64,000 bases of DNA from Sporosarcina ureae (GCF_002082015.1 NZ_CP015109.1:3129001-3193000); one strand, 5' to 3'; shown: positions 28,053 to 37,547, numbered from the stretch's first letter. Translations and numbers: made by a program. The notes: generated from the sequence alone by a model not told the origin.

Positions 28053-29621
28053 ATGGATTATGTAATAGAGATGCTAGATGTTTCAAAAAAGTTCGGAAAT
28101 TTTTATGCGAATGATCATATTACATTACAACTAGAGAAAGGCGAGATCCACGCACTGCTTGGTGAAAACGGTGCCGGGAAGTCTACCTTAATGAACGTAC
28201 TATTTGGTTTATATCAACCAGATGGTGGAGAAATTCGCGTTCGAAGCGAAAGAGTAGCAATTACTGACCCGAACGTAGCAAATGATCTAGGTATTGGGAT
28301 GGTGCATCAGCACTTTATGTTGGTAGAGAATTTAACGGTGACCGAAAATATTATTTTAGGTAGTGAGCCAACTAAATCCGGAATGATCAACATTAAGGAT
28401 TCTGCGAAAAAAGTTGCTGAAATTTCAAAGATGTATGGACTGGATGTCGATCCGTACGCGAAGATAGAAGATATATCTGTAGGTATGCAACAACGTGTCG
28501 AAATTCTTAAGACACTTTATCGTGGCGCAGATATCCTAATATTTGATGAACCCACTGCATCTTTAACGCCTCAAGAAATTGATGAATTGCTAAGTATTAT
28601 GAAAAAACTTGTTGCAGAAGGAAAATCAATCATCTTAATCACCCATAAACTGGCAGAAATTATGAATGTGTCAGATAAAGTAACTGTCATCCGTAAAGGT
28701 AAAGGAATTGGTACTGTTATTACAGCAGAAACGAATCCCGAAGAATTGGCGACGTTGATGGTAGGACGTCAAGTAACATTTAAAACGGAAAAAGGCCCAT
28801 CCCACCCGACGGAAGAAGTATTGAAAATAGAAAATCTACAAGTTAATGACTATCGGGGAGTTGCTAAATTAAAAGGACTTAATCTTTCTGTGCGTCGCGG
28901 TGAAATAGTTGGAATTGCCGGCATCGATGGTAACGGTCAATCCGAATTAATCGAAGCGATCACGGGCTTGACTAAAGTGAAAAGCGGTAACATTTTTATC
29001 AATGATGAAAATGTTACAAATAAAAAACCGCGGAAGATTACTGAAACCGGTATTGGACATATACCACAAGACCGCCATAAGCATGGACTTGTTCTAGACT
29101 TCTCAGTGGGGTATAATACCGCGCTTCAATCGTATTATCATGAACCATTATCTAAAGGTGGAATTATGAATTATAAAGTGGTCAATGAAAAAGCGGAAGA
29201 ACTGATCAAAGAGTACGATGTTAGAACACAGGGGACACATGAATTAGCAAGAGCTTTATCCGGAGGGAATCAGCAAAAGCTGATCATCGGGAGAGAAATA
29301 ATGAGAAATCCCGATTTACTGATTGCGGCATTACCTACACGTGGTTTGGATGTCGGAGCAATCGAGTTTATTCATCGTCGTCTAATTGAACAGCGTGACA
29401 GTGGAAAAGCGGTTTTGCTCATTACGTTTGAATTGGATGAAGTCATGAATGTCTCAGATAAGATTGCAGTTATTTATGACGGGAAAATTGTAGGTACGGT
29501 AATTCCGCAAGAAACAACCGAACAAGCATTAGGATTGATGATGGCGGGTCATTCTAAAGATGTTGCGGAGAAAAAAGCACTAGCTGCTGAGAAGGATGGT
29601 GATGAGCAGCATGTCGAATAG
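28053..29621 (+). CDS. nupO: Nucleoside ABC transporter ATP-binding protein (two NBDs)
   Basis: Duplicated ATPase of the sugar/nucleoside CUT2-like type, 522 residues from ATG 28053 (MDYVIEMLDVSKKFG), seven bases after AAGGAAGTG; ATG 28032 is an in-frame alternative. The first NBD has Walker A GENGAGKST, a VGMQQR signature and DEPTASLTP. The second has a degenerate Walker A GIDGNGQSE without lysine, a normal LSGGNQQK signature, and ALPTRGLD where a carboxylate-rich or AQPTRGLD Walker B is usual. Degeneracy of the second site is common in this family. Confidence 0.95.
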   Translation: MDYVIEMLDVSKKFGNFYANDHITLQLEKGEIHALLGENGAGKSTLMNVLFGLYQPDGGEIRVRSERVAITDPNVANDLGIGMVHQHFMLVENLTVTENIILGSEPTKSGMINIKDSAKKVAEISKMYGLDVDPYAKIEDISVGMQQRVEILKTLYRGADILIFDEPTASLTPQEIDELLSIMKKLVAEGKSIILITHKLAEIMNVSDKVTVIRKGKGIGTVITAETNPEELATLMVGRQVTFKTEKGPSHPTEEVLKIENLQVNDYRGVAKLKGLNLSVRRGEIVGIAGIDGNGQSELIEAITGLTKVKSGNIFINDENVTNKKPRKITETGIGHIPQDRHKHGLVLDFSVGYNTALQSYYHEPLSKGGIMNYKVVNEKAEELIKEYDVRTQGTHELARALSGGNQQKLIIGREIMRNPDLLIAALPTRGLDVGAIEFIHRRLIEQRDSGKAVLLITFELDEVMNVSDKIAVIYDGKIVGTVIPQETTEQALGLMMAGHSKDVAEKKALAAEKDGDEQHVE

Positions 29622-30657
29622 AATGATCACTATACTGGTTCCGGTAGTTTCGATCTTTTTAGGGCTCTTAGTAGGCGCGATCGTGATGCTGATCAGTGAC
29701 TATAATCCCATCACAGGCTATATGGCATTATGGAATGGTATTTTTGGTGATTCTTATGCAATCGGTGAAACCATTCGTCAAATCAGTCCATACTTACTTG
29801 CAGGGCTTGCAGTAGCATTCGCCTTTAGAACTGGACTTTTCAATATTGGAGTAGAGGGACAATTAATCGTTGGCTGGTTTGCTGCAGCTTACGTAGGGAT
29901 GGCATTCGATCTTCCGAAAATGATTCACTTGCCTTTCGCACTCATAGCAGCTGCTGCAGCAGGAGCACTATGGGGACTCGTACCTGGTATTTTAAAAGCA
30001 ACATTGAAAGTACATGAAGTTATCGTCACCATTATGATGAACTACATTGCCTTACATGTAGTGAACGCATTAATAAAAACACTCTCCGGTGGTGGATTTA
30101 AATTAGAACGCATCCATGAATCAGCTTCACTTCGTTCAGAGTTCTTATCTAATCTAACGGACTATTCTACATTGCACTACGGAATATTCGTTGCATTAGC
30201 TATGGTGGTCGTCATGTGGTTCATTTTAGAGAAAACAAAGACAGGATATGAGTTGAAATCTGTTGGGTATAACGAAAATGCAGCGCGATATGCAGGAATG
30301 AGCGCTAATAAGAATATTGTACTGGCAATGGTCATTTCCGGTGCGTTCGCTGGACTTGGGGGCGCGATGGAGGCACTTGGTACGTTTGGTAACATGTCTT
30401 CAATGGGTGGCTTTACAGGGATCGGTTTTGATGGAATCGCTGTAGCCTTGCTAGGCGCGAATACGCCTCTTGGTGTAATCTTCGGTGCAACGTTATTCGG
30501 CTCATTGAAATATGGCGCGAATAATATGCCAAATGAAGCAGGAATTCCAGTAGAAATCGTTTCGATCATTATTGCATTGGTTATTTTCTTTGTTGCCTGT
30601 GGATACATCATCCGTGTAGGACTCATACGTTTGCGTAATAAGAAGGAGGCAAAGTGA
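29602..30657 (+). CDS. nupP: Nucleoside ABC transporter permease
   Basis: Polytopic membrane permease of the BPD_transp_2 family; about 351 residues from ATG 29602, overlapping nupO by 20 bases. ATG 29611 is an equally plausible start. About eight to ten hydrophobic segments can be seen, and the GLFNIGVEGQLIVG signature is typical of nucleoside/BMP systems. GYNENAARYAGMS forms the cytoplasmic coupling region. Confidence 0.94.
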   Translation: MSSMSNRMITILVPVVSIFLGLLVGAIVMLISDYNPITGYMALWNGIFGDSYAIGETIRQISPYLLAGLAVAFAFRTGLFNIGVEGQLIVGWFAAAYVGMAFDLPKMIHLPFALIAAAAAGALWGLVPGILKATLKVHEVIVTIMMNYIALHVVNALIKTLSGGGFKLERIHESASLRSEFLSNLTDYSTLHYGIFVALAMVVVMWFILEKTKTGYELKSVGYNENAARYAGMSANKNIVLAMVISGAFAGLGGAMEALGTFGNMSSMGGFTGIGFDGIAVALLGANTPLGVIFGATLFGSLKYGANNMPNEAGIPVEIVSIIIALVIFFVACGYIIRVGLIRLRNKKEAK

Positions 30658-30658
30658 C

Positions 30659-31612
30659 ATGTTAGATGTATTATATTTCATCATTCCTATAACAATTGCT
30701 TCTGCAGCTCCTCTTATTTTCACAGCAATTGGCGGTGTATTCTCTGAACGATCTGGAGTTATTAATATCGGATTAGAAGGCCTCATGATTATGGGGGCAT
30801 TCATCGGTATCCTATTCAATCTATTTTTCGCGGATACCTTTGGAGCATGGACACCTTGGATTGCGTTACTTGTGGCAATGCTCGTTTCAGCACTATTTGC
30901 AACACTTCATGCTATAGCATCTATCTCGTTCCGAGCGGATCAAGTAGTATCAGGTGTAGCGATTAATATGTTAGGTTTGGCTGTTGCATTGTTCTCAGTA
31001 AAAATGATTTTTGGCAAAGGTCAAACTGATTTTATTCAACAAAAAATTCCGAGATTCAATGTGCCTTTTTTGGAGGATATTCCAATCATTGGCCCTATGT
31101 TTTTTAAGTTAGTCTATGGTTCTTCTATATTGGCGATTGCCGTTGCGTTTATTGCTTGGTTTGTTATTTACAAAACACCATTTGGTTTACGTCTCCGCTC
31201 AGTAGGTGAACATCCTATGGCAGCAGACACAATGGGAATTAAAGTAACAAAAATTCGTTATATCGCGGTTCTGATTTCTGGGGGACTTGCAGGAATAGGT
31301 GGAGCAGTTTATTCTCAAACCATCACAAATGATTTTGGACATGCGACTATTAATGGACAAGGATTTATGGCGCTAGCAGCGATGATTTTTGGTAAATGGC
31401 ATCCATTAGGAGCTATGGGAGCCGCGTTATTCTTCGGTTTTGCACAGGCGTTAGCAATTAGTTCTTCTAGTATTAAATTCTTAGAAGATATTCCAGCAGT
31501 GTATTTCCATATCTTCCCTTATATTTTAACTATCCTGGCTCTTGCCGGATTCCTTGGGAAAGCGAAAGCACCAAAAGCACTTGGTAAGCCTTACGTTAAA
31601 GGAAATAGATAA
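30659..31612 (+). CDS. nupQ: Nucleoside ABC transporter permease
   Basis: Second permease, 317 residues, with an AAGGAGG site upstream and one base after the nupP stop. It carries SGVINIGLEGLMIMGAF and the coupling region VGEHPMAADTMGIKV. About eight membrane segments. It completes the nupN-O-P-Q importer. Confidence 0.94.
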   Translation: MLDVLYFIIPITIASAAPLIFTAIGGVFSERSGVINIGLEGLMIMGAFIGILFNLFFADTFGAWTPWIALLVAMLVSALFATLHAIASISFRADQVVSGVAINMLGLAVALFSVKMIFGKGQTDFIQQKIPRFNVPFLEDIPIIGPMFFKLVYGSSILAIAVAFIAWFVIYKTPFGLRLRSVGEHPMAADTMGIKVTKIRYIAVLISGGLAGIGGAVYSQTITNDFGHATINGQGFMALAAMIFGKWHPLGAMGAALFFGFAQALAISSSSIKFLEDIPAVYFHIFPYILTILALAGFLGKAKAPKALGKPYVKGNR

Positions 31613-31615
31613 AAG

Positions 31616-31662
31616 TTATAAAAGCTACCTGGAGATATATACTCTTCAGGTAGCTTTTATAA
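31616..31662. terminator. Strong, probably bidirectional terminator after nupQ
   Basis: A 16-bp perfect inverted repeat, TTATAAAAGCTACCTG (31616-31631) and CAGGTAGCTTTTATAA (31647-31662), has T-rich outer arms on both strands. Confidence 0.88.
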
Positions 31663-31751
31663 GGTTGTAGCGATAAAAAGCCGAAGTTTTCGTTCGTATT
31701 TAGCTTTGGTCGTGGTTATTCTCTACCATCCGCACTTAAAAGTTGTATCAT

Positions 31752-31780
31752 TTTCCAAATGACAGGCTAAAATGTATAGT
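31752..31780 (+). promoter_or_regulatory. Promoter of the ymfF operon
   Basis: TTTCCA (31752-31757), 17-base spacer, TATAGT (31775-31780). Confidence 0.5.
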
Positions 31781-31821
31781 GAGACTAGGAATACATATAA
31801 TAAGGTAAACGAGGTGTTTGT

Positions 31822-33096
31822 ATGTTCAATAAAACAAAATTACAAAATGGAGTTCATTTGTATATACGGAAAACGGAACAGTTTAAAACAGTGAACGTGA
31901 CAATTAAGTGGAAAGCGCCATTGGATCAGAAGAAAGCTTCTGAACGTACTGTGTTGGCGAACGTGATGGAAGATTCAACAAAGCAGTATCCCACATTGAG
32001 TTCAATGCGCAAGGCGCTCGATGAGTTGTACGGTACGGTATTATTTACGGACGTCTCGAAAAGAAGCTCTCAACATATGGTTTCGCTTTATACGGAATGT
32101 GTGAACGATGAGTTTTTTGTAGGGGAAGATATTTTTAAACAGTTATGGCAATTGATCCGTTCTGTAGTATTTGATCCGAATGTAACGAATAAAGCATTTG
32201 ATCCAGATGTTACAGAAAGAGAAAAGCGTAATGTCCGTGATCGGATACGTTCTATCTATGACGATAAAACACGCTTTGCACAAAAACGTATGCTTGAAAT
32301 TATGAGACCAGATCATCCGGCCTCCATTTCGGCTTACGGAACCGAAGCTGCAGTGTCCGAGATTACGAATGAAAGTCTTTATGCTACATACGAAGATATG
32401 ATCAATAATGATTTGATTGATATTTATGTAGTAGGCGATGTAGATGAAAAGGAAATCATCGAGCAAATTAAGCAATTCTTGCCGTTCGAAGCAAGAGATG
32501 CAGCGAAACAAAATGACTTGCCGGATGTAAACGTGTCAGGTTCTGTGAATACAGTTAGAGAAAAACAAGACATGAAACAAGGTAAACTTCATCTTGGTTT
32601 CCATACACCGGTATCATTCCATCATCCTGATTACCACAAAATGCAAATAACAAATGGTGTTTTCGGTGGCTTTGCTCACAGTAAACTATTCATGAATGTG
32701 CGAGAAAAAGAAAGTATGGCATACTATGCGAATAGCGCATTTGCTTCGCATTACGGGATCGTCTACGTCACGGCAGGTATTGATGCAGATTTAGAAGAGA
32801 AAGCTGTTAAGCTAATTCTTGAACAACTGACAGCATTACAAAATGGTGATATTACAGAGGTTGAGTTGAGTCAGACGATTGCACTTCTAGAAAACAGTAT
32901 CTTGAGTGCAAATGATTCAGCCCGCAGTCAGATTGAGATTTATGATCAATATAAAGAGTTAGACGAGAGCTTCACTGCTGAAAGATTGATCCAAAAGTGG
33001 GAGTCAGTCACATTGGAAGACATAAAGGAAATGGCGAATACAATTCAATTGGAAATTGTGTATTTGTTGTCAGGTAAGGAGGGCGTTTCCAAATGA
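31822..33096 (+). CDS. ymfF: M16-like protein without catalytic motif (YmfF)
   Basis: A 424-residue pitrilysin-family protein. Where HxxEH should stand the sequence reads LANVMEDSTKQYP, so the zinc site is missing, while the C-terminal part keeps FGGFAHSKLFMNVREKESMAYYANS. It is the inactive-type subunit expected to pair with active YmfH, encoded directly behind it with a 4-base overlap. The partnership is inferred from M16 heterodimers. Confidence 0.92.
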   Translation: MFNKTKLQNGVHLYIRKTEQFKTVNVTIKWKAPLDQKKASERTVLANVMEDSTKQYPTLSSMRKALDELYGTVLFTDVSKRSSQHMVSLYTECVNDEFFVGEDIFKQLWQLIRSVVFDPNVTNKAFDPDVTEREKRNVRDRIRSIYDDKTRFAQKRMLEIMRPDHPASISAYGTEAAVSEITNESLYATYEDMINNDLIDIYVVGDVDEKEIIEQIKQFLPFEARDAAKQNDLPDVNVSGSVNTVREKQDMKQGKLHLGFHTPVSFHHPDYHKMQITNGVFGGFAHSKLFMNVREKESMAYYANSAFASHYGIVYVTAGIDADLEEKAVKLILEQLTALQNGDITEVELSQTIALLENSILSANDSARSQIEIYDQYKELDESFTAERLIQKWESVTLEDIKEMANTIQLEIVYLLSGKEGVSK

Positions 33097-34388
33097 AAGA
33101 AATAAAATTTGATCAACTTCAAGAGAAGATTTATACAGAAACACTAGATAATGGACTGAAAGTTGTTATTCTACCGAAACGTGGATTTTCCAAAACATTT
33201 GTAACGTTTACAACGAAGTACGGCTCCATTGATCGTACATTCAAACCGCACGGCAAAGATGAATTCATCACAGTACCTGATGGTATTGCTCACTTTCTTG
33301 AGCACAAAATGTTCGAGAAAGAAGACGGAGATGTATTCCAAAAATTTAGTTTAAATGGCGCTTCTGCAAATGCGTATACAACATTCGGTAGAACGGCATA
33401 TCTTTTTTCTGCCACTAATAAACTAAAAGAAAACACAAAGGTACTACTCGACTTCGTTCAACAACCATATTTTACAAAGCAAACTGTGGATAAGGAAAAA
33501 GGGATCATTGCCCAGGAAATTACAATGTATGACGACCAGCCTGACTGGCGATTATATTTCGGGACAATTGAAAACCTTTATGAAAACCACCCAGTGAAAA
33601 TCGATATTGCGGGAACTGTCGAATCTATTCAGGATATTACGGCTGAACATTTATATACATGTTATGAGACGTTCTATCACCCGTCGAATATGCTATTGTT
33701 TATTGTTGGAGCAGTGAAGCCAGAGGAAATGATGGCATTTGTTAAAGAAGATCAAGCAAAGAAATCATTTGATAAACCTGAAGCGATTGAACGTCAATTC
33801 CCGACTGAATCCAAAAAAGTGGATGTGCCTGAACGTACATTGACAATGGATGTTTCGAAACCCAAATTGAATATTGGTATGAAATGTAATGAAATCGATC
33901 TACAGGGCCAAGAAATGCTTGAAACAGAGTTGTCAGCAAATCTCGTACTAGATAGTCTATTCGGTCGTACATCTGCATTTTACGAAAAAGCGAATGCAGA
34001 GGGCTTAGTTGATGAATCATTCTCCTATGAATTCTCTATGGAAGAAGGCTACGGCTTTGCCATGGTCGGTTCTGATACAGATGAGCCAGAGCGCTTAGAA
34101 GAGTTAATTCGTCATACGATTAAAGATGCGAAAACCAATTGGCCGGTGCAAGAAGAAGATTTGGACAGAATGCGTAGAAAAAAAATCGGTCAATTTATGC
34201 GTTCATTGAACTCCATTGAATTTATCGCAAATCAATATACTCGATATGAATTTAACAAAATGAATTTATTTGATGTCGTACCGACTTTGGAAAACTTATC
34301 GATGGATAAGTTAAAACAAGCATTTGCGACTTTCTCCGATGACAGTAGCTATACAATCTTCAAAGTACTGCCACCGAAAACGCAATGA
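33093..34388 (+). CDS. ymfH: M16 zinc metallopeptidase (YmfH)
   Basis: A 431-residue active-type M16 peptidase with HFLEHKMFEKEDGDVF (HxxEH about residues 69-73) and a downstream EKGIIAQEITMYDDQP glutamate. Probably forms a processing peptidase with YmfF. It overlaps both neighbours by 4 bases (ATGA and ATGAG), so ymfF-ymfH-ymfI are translationally coupled. Its substrate is unknown. Confidence 0.94.
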   Translation: MKEIKFDQLQEKIYTETLDNGLKVVILPKRGFSKTFVTFTTKYGSIDRTFKPHGKDEFITVPDGIAHFLEHKMFEKEDGDVFQKFSLNGASANAYTTFGRTAYLFSATNKLKENTKVLLDFVQQPYFTKQTVDKEKGIIAQEITMYDDQPDWRLYFGTIENLYENHPVKIDIAGTVESIQDITAEHLYTCYETFYHPSNMLLFIVGAVKPEEMMAFVKEDQAKKSFDKPEAIERQFPTESKKVDVPERTLTMDVSKPKLNIGMKCNEIDLQGQEMLETELSANLVLDSLFGRTSAFYEKANAEGLVDESFSYEFSMEEGYGFAMVGSDTDEPERLEELIRHTIKDAKTNWPVQEEDLDRMRRKKIGQFMRSLNSIEFIANQYTRYEFNKMNLFDVVPTLENLSMDKLKQAFATFSDDSSYTIFKVLPPKTQ

Positions 34389-35119
34389 GTATGACGCGTT
34401 TTGCTCTCGTTTTAGGGGCTTCTGGAGGAATTGGAGAAGCGATCTGTAAACAACTAGCTGAAGCGGGATGGTCTTTGTATTTGCATTATAATACGAATAA
34501 AAATCAGCTCAATCAATTGCGTGTGGAGTTAGAAGAGACATACCCTACCCAGCATTTCCGTAGTGTGCAAGCTGATTTTAGAGTGGAGCAAGCGGCAGAA
34601 CAATTAGCGGCAAGCATTCAAAGTGTTCAAGCAATTGTTGTAGCCAACGGTCAGGCAGTCGTAAAACTGCTGTTGGATACAAGTGAAATGGACATGGCGG
34701 AATTGTGGCAGGTTCATATGCAAAATCCAGCTCGGTTAATTGCGCTGTTATCTGAAAAACTACGCAAGCATGATGTTTCTTATATTACGTTTATAGGATC
34801 GATATGGGGCAGTGCGGGAGCTGCGGGTGAGGTAATGTATTCGGCAGTCAAGGGAGCTCAGCATGCTTTTGTCAAAGCATATGCAAAGGAATCTGCCTAT
34901 TCAGGCATACGAGTCAATGCGATTGCCCCCGGGTGGATTGATACCCGCATGAATCAGGAGTTTTCTACTGAGGAGCGTCAGATGGTACTTGATCAAATTC
35001 CACTTTTGTCTGTTGGAACACCGCAGGAAATAGCAAATATGGTCGAATTTATGCTGAGTGGCAAAGCAGATTATATGACAGGTGAAATAATTCAAATCAA
35101 TGGTGGCTGGTATATGTAA
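34385..35119 (+). CDS. ymfI: SDR-family reductase YmfI (EF-P 5-aminopentanone reductase type)
   Basis: Short-chain dehydrogenase/reductase of 244 residues with the cofactor motif GASGGIGEAI (about 11-20) and the catalytic YSAVK. In B. subtilis YmfI reduces the 5-aminopentanone group on elongation factor P to 5-aminopentanol; this assignment is by position and family. The C-terminus YMTGEIIQINGGWYM is SDR-typical. Confidence 0.9.
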   Translation: MSMTRFALVLGASGGIGEAICKQLAEAGWSLYLHYNTNKNQLNQLRVELEETYPTQHFRSVQADFRVEQAAEQLAASIQSVQAIVVANGQAVVKLLLDTSEMDMAELWQVHMQNPARLIALLSEKLRKHDVSYITFIGSIWGSAGAAGEVMYSAVKGAQHAFVKAYAKESAYSGIRVNAIAPGWIDTRMNQEFSTEERQMVLDQIPLLSVGTPQEIANMVEFMLSGKADYMTGEIIQINGGWYM

Positions 35120-35126
35120 GGCCTTG

Positions 35127-35164
35127 AGAAAAGGACAATGCCTGTTGTCCTTTTCTTTTCTTCT
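35127..35164 (+). terminator. Terminator after ymfI
   Basis: AGAAAAGGACAA (35127-35138) pairs with TTGTCCTTTTCT (35145-35156), followed by TTTTCTTCTTT. Confidence 0.85.
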
Positions 35165-35250
35165 TTAATTCGCTTTCGTTATCCGCTATTATAGAACTAA
35201 GTGCATACTTGTTATGCTGAAAAAAGTGGCTTTATGAGGGAGTGTGTTGA

Positions 35251-36045
35251 ATGGGACAGTGGTATGTCGAATATGAGTTACAAGTCAATCGGCCTGGGTT
35301 ACTAGGGGATATTGCTTCGTTGCTTGGTATGTTGCGAGTAGATATTGTGACCATTAATGGAGTGGATGGCAGATACCGTGGTATGCTCGTTCACACCGAT
35401 CATGATCAGCAAATTAAACGTTTCGAGTTAATCGCATCTACTATGGATGCAATTGTGATCCATAAGATCAGAGAACCTAAGTTGCGTGATGTATTGGCTG
35501 TTCGTCACGGACACTATATTCAGCGCGGAACTGATGACCGAAGAACGTATCAGTTCATAAGAAGTGAGCTTGGAATTTTAGTAGACTTTTTAGCAGAGAT
35601 TTTCAAACAAGATGGTCATAAGCTAATCGGTGTTCGCGGCATGCCGCGGGTAGGCAAAACGGAATCCGTAGTAGCAGCAAGTGTTTGTGCCAATAAGAAA
35701 TGGGTCTTTTTGTCTTCTACAATGATTAAACAAACGATTAGAACGAGTATGATGGGTGATGAGTTCTCAGACGATAACATCTTTATACTTGATGGAATCG
35801 TGACGCGAAAAACCTCTGACGAACGTCATATGCAATTAGTGCGTGAAATCATGGGCTTGCCGACCATTAAAGTGGTCGAGCATCCGGATATGTTCGTGAA
35901 GCAATCTGAATATACAATTGAAGACTTTGATATTATCATAGAGTTACGCACAACTGTGGATCAAGAGATCACTTACGACATTTTAGAAAAGAATGATCCT
36001 ATGTCCAACCGTAATCCTATGGGCGGGTTCAATATGTTTAATTGA
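35251..36045 (+). CDS. ymfK: DUF3388 protein (YmfK-like) with ACT-like and P-loop segments
   Basis: A 264-residue protein of the DUF3388 family. Residues 1-75 look like an ACT domain (YELQVNRPGLLGDIASLLG, a ligand-binding pattern). Residues 127-139 read GVRGMPRVGKTES, a P-loop-like motif, followed by VFLSSTMI and a possible Walker B-like FILDGIV (about residues 177-183). The end is Asn/Gly/Phe-rich. No function is established. It lies between ymfI and rodZ as in B. subtilis, but the small ymfJ gene usual between them is absent. Confidence 0.88.
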   Translation: MGQWYVEYELQVNRPGLLGDIASLLGMLRVDIVTINGVDGRYRGMLVHTDHDQQIKRFELIASTMDAIVIHKIREPKLRDVLAVRHGHYIQRGTDDRRTYQFIRSELGILVDFLAEIFKQDGHKLIGVRGMPRVGKTESVVAASVCANKKWVFLSSTMIKQTIRTSMMGDEFSDDNIFILDGIVTRKTSDERHMQLVREIMGLPTIKVVEHPDMFVKQSEYTIEDFDIIIELRTTVDQEITYDILEKNDPMSNRNPMGGFNMFN

Positions 36046-36072
36046 TCGAAATGAGTTAGGTGGGTGTTGAGT

Positions 36073-36879
36073 TTGATCGGAATTGGTGCTCGTTTGAAAG
36101 AAGCGAGGATTTCAAAAGGATTGACGCTAGAAGATTTGCAGGACAGTACGAAAATTCAACAACGTTACCTGTCGGCAATTGAAAATGAAGAATTTCAAGT
36201 TATTCCTGGCGCCTTTTACGTTCGTGTTTTTATTAAACAGTATGCAGAAGCGGTGGACTTGGACGCGGATGAAATACTCAATCTTTATCAAGATGAGTAC
36301 GAAGATGCAGTGCAAGAGAAACAAGAGAAGACTGTACCAGCCACCATGCAACGAAGTGCAAGTTCAAAGCAAAATAATGAGTTAAGAGAAGCGATGCCAA
36401 AAATAATTGTTGCACTATTTATCATCATGATTTTTGTTATTGTTTATACTTTATTACGAGACAAAGCGACAGATCCGGCTCTAGATCGGGAATCAACAGA
36501 ACCTGGTTCATCAGTCATGACGGATGAACCAGGTTCTGTGGAAGTCGAGAAACCTAAGCAGCCATTTGAACATGCTTCGACTGTGGGTGAAACGTCTACA
36601 TTCAAACTGTCTGATTCTGACGAAATTATATTGATTGTCAAAACGACAGGAAGGTCTTGGATCTCAGTAACCGATCAAGATGGCAAAGAACGGATGCCTG
36701 AACCAAGCGGTGCCCGAGTAGTTCAAGAAGGTGAAACTATTGAAATTGAAGCGAACGATGCGGAAAGTTTAAGAATACGAGTTGGTAATTACGAGAACGC
36801 GGAGTTGTCCGTTAATGGGCAACGCATAGATTACCCAACAGACCTTATCCCACAAAATATCGTATTAAAAAAACCGTAG
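36073..36879 (+). CDS. rodZ: RodZ-like cell-shape protein (YmfM)
   Basis: Membrane protein linking MreB to the envelope; 268 residues from TTG 36073 (MIGIGARLKEARISKG), nine bases after AGGTGG. TTG 36067 and GTG 36064 are too close to that site. An N-terminal Cro/HTH-25 domain (1-75) is followed by a basic stretch, one transmembrane helix (about residues 109-131), a linker with two EPGS units, and a C-terminal DUF4115 beta domain (about 175-268). The linker DNA holds a 17-bp perfect inverted repeat. Confidence 0.92.
   Translation: MIGIGARLKEARISKGLTLEDLQDSTKIQQRYLSAIENEEFQVIPGAFYVRVFIKQYAEAVDLDADEILNLYQDEYEDAVQEKQEKTVPATMQRSASSKQNNELREAMPKIIVALFIIMIFVIVYTLLRDKATDPALDRESTEPGSSVMTDEPGSVEVEKPKQPFEHASTVGETSTFKLSDSDEIILIVKTTGRSWISVTDQDGKERMPEPSGARVVQEGETIEIEANDAESLRIRVGNYENAELSVNGQRIDYPTDLIPQNIVLKKP
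36496..36539. repeat. 17-bp perfect inverted repeat inside rodZ
   Basis: The arms 36496-36512 (ACAGAACCTGGTTCATC) and 36523-36539 (GATGAACCAGGTTCTGT) are exact reverse complements with a 10-base centre. The top strand encodes EPGSSVMTDEPGSV in rodZ, and the bottom strand in one frame encodes the same 14 residues. Confidence 0.9.
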
Positions 36880-36880
36880 A

Positions 36881-36915
36881 AAAATAGTCATCTAAAAAGG
36901 TGACTATTTTATTCT
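36881..36915 (+). terminator. Terminator after rodZ
   Basis: AAAATAGTCA (36881-36890) pairs with TGACTATTTT (36901-36910), then ATTCTTT. Confidence 0.75.
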
Positions 36916-36953
36916 TTACAAATAGAATATGCTGTTAGGAAGGTGGACATGTA

Positions 36954-37532
36954 ATGAATTTACCAAATAAGATTACGCTCTCCAGAGTATGTATGATCCC
37001 TGTTTTCATCCTGTTTCTTGCAGTGGATTTCGGATGGGGGATGATTCAGTTAGGTGGAACTGAAATGCCTATTGAACATTTGGTGGGCGCAATCATCTTT
37101 ATCATAGCTTCTACAACTGATTGGTTAGATGGATATTTAGCAAGGAAAAACAACCTAGTGACAAATATGGGGAAGTTTTTGGATCCGTTAGCAGATAAAT
37201 TATTAGTTTCAGCTGCATTTATCTTGTTAGTGGAATTGGGGACGGCTCCTGCCTGGATTGTCATCGTCATTATTAGTAGAGAGTTCGCAGTTACAGGATT
37301 ACGTTTAATTTTAGCAGGTGGTGGTGAAGTAGTAGCAGCCAACCAGTTAGGTAAAATTAAAACAGTTGCGCAAATTCTAGCGATCACACTTCTTTTATTG
37401 CATAATATTTTCTTCGAAGCGATTGGTATTCCGTTCGGAACGATTATGTTATACATAGCATTAGTGTTTACAGTCTGGTCAGGTGTTGATTACTTCATTA
37501 AAAATCGTAAAATTTTAGTCGAGTCCATGTAA
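36954..37532 (+). CDS. pgsA: CDP-diacylglycerol-glycerol-3-phosphate 3-phosphatidyltransferase
   Basis: Makes phosphatidylglycerophosphate, precursor of the main anionic lipid. It is a 192-residue membrane enzyme with the CDP-alcohol transferase motif DWLDGYLAR...GKFLDPLADK (DGxxAR-x8-GxxxDxxxD, residues about 61-83). About five hydrophobic helices. Start ATG follows AGGAAGGTGG. Confidence 0.97.
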   Translation: MNLPNKITLSRVCMIPVFILFLAVDFGWGMIQLGGTEMPIEHLVGAIIFIIASTTDWLDGYLARKNNLVTNMGKFLDPLADKLLVSAAFILLVELGTAPAWIVIVIISREFAVTGLRLILAGGGEVVAANQLGKIKTVAQILAITLLLLHNIFFEAIGIPFGTIMLYIALVFTVWSGVDYFIKNRKILVESM

Positions 37533-37547
37533 GGGGGAACGGTATTC

